Origin: Bacteroidota bacterium
GTDB taxonomy: Bacteria; Bacteroidota; Bacteroidia; NS11-12g; UBA955
Reading direction: 5' to 3'
Assembly: GCA_947460045.1 (NCBI GenBank)
Contig: CANHGC010000095.1
Location: 1-6,499 of the forward strand
Length of the DNA: 6,499 nt
Shown here: piece after piece, positions 5,639 through 6,499 of the stretch
Layout of the letters: each line of letters begins with the position of its first letter
Position numbering within the stretch: position 1 is the stretch's first letter
Program-made: the position numbers and the translations under genes
Notes under the pieces: model-generated
Databases searched by the model: none
Told to the model about the DNA's origin: nothing
The model's input: the letters and a program-made list of their open reading frames with translations, nothing else

Positions 5639-6499
5639 TTACTTCACCATCATGGTTTTGCTTACGCTGCTACCACCGGCAATCAAGGTGTAGGTATAGA
5701 TTCCTGTAGACAAACCTTCACTTGTGATGGTTAACTCATGGTTTCCTTTGTACAAATTGCTGTGAGTTTGGGTTTTCACCAAAGCACCCATTGCATTGCG
5801 CACTTCTACTTTGATATCGCCTGGCTTGGTCAAATAAACCATCACATTGGTTTCGTTGCTAAATGGATTGGGGTAGTTTTGATTTACCACCAACACTTCA
5901 CCAGTATTTGGCTTTTCAACGTTGATACCATAAAGCATACCAATGCTACCGTTTAAAATTTCAGTTACTGGGATCGCTTGATAGTTGATCAAGTTCAATA
6001 CCACGGGGTGGTTACCAAAAGAACCTGAGTTGTTTTGCAAGTTGGTACCTGCGATTTCATCTTGCTGCCAAGTCATGTGCAAGAAACCATTGGCAACACG
6101 ACAGGTTGAAGCAAAGTCATCCTCACGACCCAAAACTTGGGTTACGTTTTGTGGCAAACTCCAAGTTGCACCGCCATCTGTAGAATAAACTACGCCGATA
6201 TCACGGAAGTTGGCGCCCAAATCAGACAAATCTTGTTCGATGGGCACACTGAATAAGCAATACAAATTGCCGTTTGCATCCATTGCTGTAGAAGGTTGGC
6301 GAAGTGCTGAAGTACTTCCCAAACGGGCTACGGTGCTCATGCCTGATGGCACGTTTCCAGATGTCAAAGCTGAGTAGGTGGCTTGCTCCAAACCGTTGAT
6401 GCCATCTTGATCGCGATCGAACTGACCACCTGAAGCAATCAAAGTAGTTTTGTCAGTGGCTTCAGACCAATGCATCATACCTTGTGTACCGGGATAGAA
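5639..6499 (-). CDS. Secreted protein with Asp-box (BNR-like) motif and T9SS type A sorting domain, C-terminal part (5' end outside window)
   Basis: The last 286 residues of a larger protein; the frame stays open to the right edge, so the ATG pair near 6473-6478 is internal and not a start. In window numbering, residues about 106-113 form an Asp-box, STDGGATW, typical of one blade of a sialidase/BNR-type beta-propeller. The preceding GNLYCLFSV and following FLHMTWQQDE fit propeller strands. An acidic DRDQDGINGL segment near residue 28 resembles a calcium-binding loop. The final ~80 residues are a textbook T9SS type A sorting domain: QNYPNPFSNETNV, then IKVEVRNAMGALVKT, then LSTGIYTYTL and a terminal SKTMMVK. 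The protein is therefore probably exported through the outer membrane and either attached to the surface or released. An Asp-box alone does not establish sialidase activity, because many non-enzymatic propellers carry it. Confidence 0.88.
   Translation of the reverse strand, partial: FYPGTQGMMHWSEATDKTTLIASGGQFDRDQDGINGLEQATYSALTSGNVPSGMSTVARLGSTSALRQPSTAMDANGNLYCLFSVPIEQDLSDLGANFRDIGVVYSTDGGATWSLPQNVTQVLGREDDFASTCRVANGFLHMTWQQDEIAGTNLQNNSGSFGNHPVVLNLINYQAIPVTEILNGSIGMLYGINVEKPNTGEVLVVNQNYPNPFSNETNVMVYLTKPGDIKVEVRNAMGALVKTQTHSNLYKGNHELTITSEGLSTGIYTYTLIAGGSSVSKTMMVK

Noticed and set aside
1..6499. CRISPR arrays, tRNA/rRNA genes, insertion sequences, long direct repeats
   Set aside because: None was seen on reading; the only notable inverted repeats are the two terminators, and the only repeat of note is the 12-mer beside them.

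Overview
The window looks like chromosomal DNA of a free-living Bacteroidota member. The evidence is two proteins ending in type IX secretion (T9SS) type A-like sorting domains, a Bacteroidota-style lipoprotein, start codons with no clear Shine-Dalgarno sequence, and TAnnTTTG-type -7 elements. I cannot assign a genus from sequence alone.

Layout, left to right. (1) Positions 2-769, + strand: the 3' end of a phenylacetyl-CoA epoxidase operon, made of the C-terminal part of paaC followed by complete paaD. It collides tail to tail, four bases apart, with the next gene. (2) Positions 774-2483, - strand: a secreted subtilisin-family (S8) protease with a T9SS sorting domain. (3) Positions 2487-2523: a perfect 17-bp terminator hairpin that abuts the protease start codon. 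(4) Positions 2547-5565, - strand: a compact three-gene unit transcribed right to left, encoding a 64-residue two-helix membrane protein, a PstS-like substrate-binding lipoprotein (the two overlap by 8 nt) and a large secreted TPR protein. (5) Positions 5583-5615: a second strong terminator. (6) Positions 5639-6499, - strand: the C-terminal part of a secreted protein with an Asp-box (BNR-type) motif and a T9SS sorting domain, running off the right edge.

The paa genes belong to aerobic phenylacetate catabolism: PaaC is the structural subunit of the ring epoxidase and PaaD is thought to help deliver iron-sulfur or metal cofactors to it. The other genes are all envelope or secreted proteins. The three-gene unit between the two terminators is the least explained part. 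It pairs a phosphate-binding-like lipoprotein with a TPR protein, but no ABC permease and no ExbB/ExbD/TonB genes are visible on either side.

No tRNA, rRNA, CRISPR array, insertion sequence or integrase was seen. The window is mostly ordinary core or envelope genes. The more unusual points are the two terminator/promoter overlaps, which share the same 12-mer, and the stand-alone binding-protein/TPR unit.
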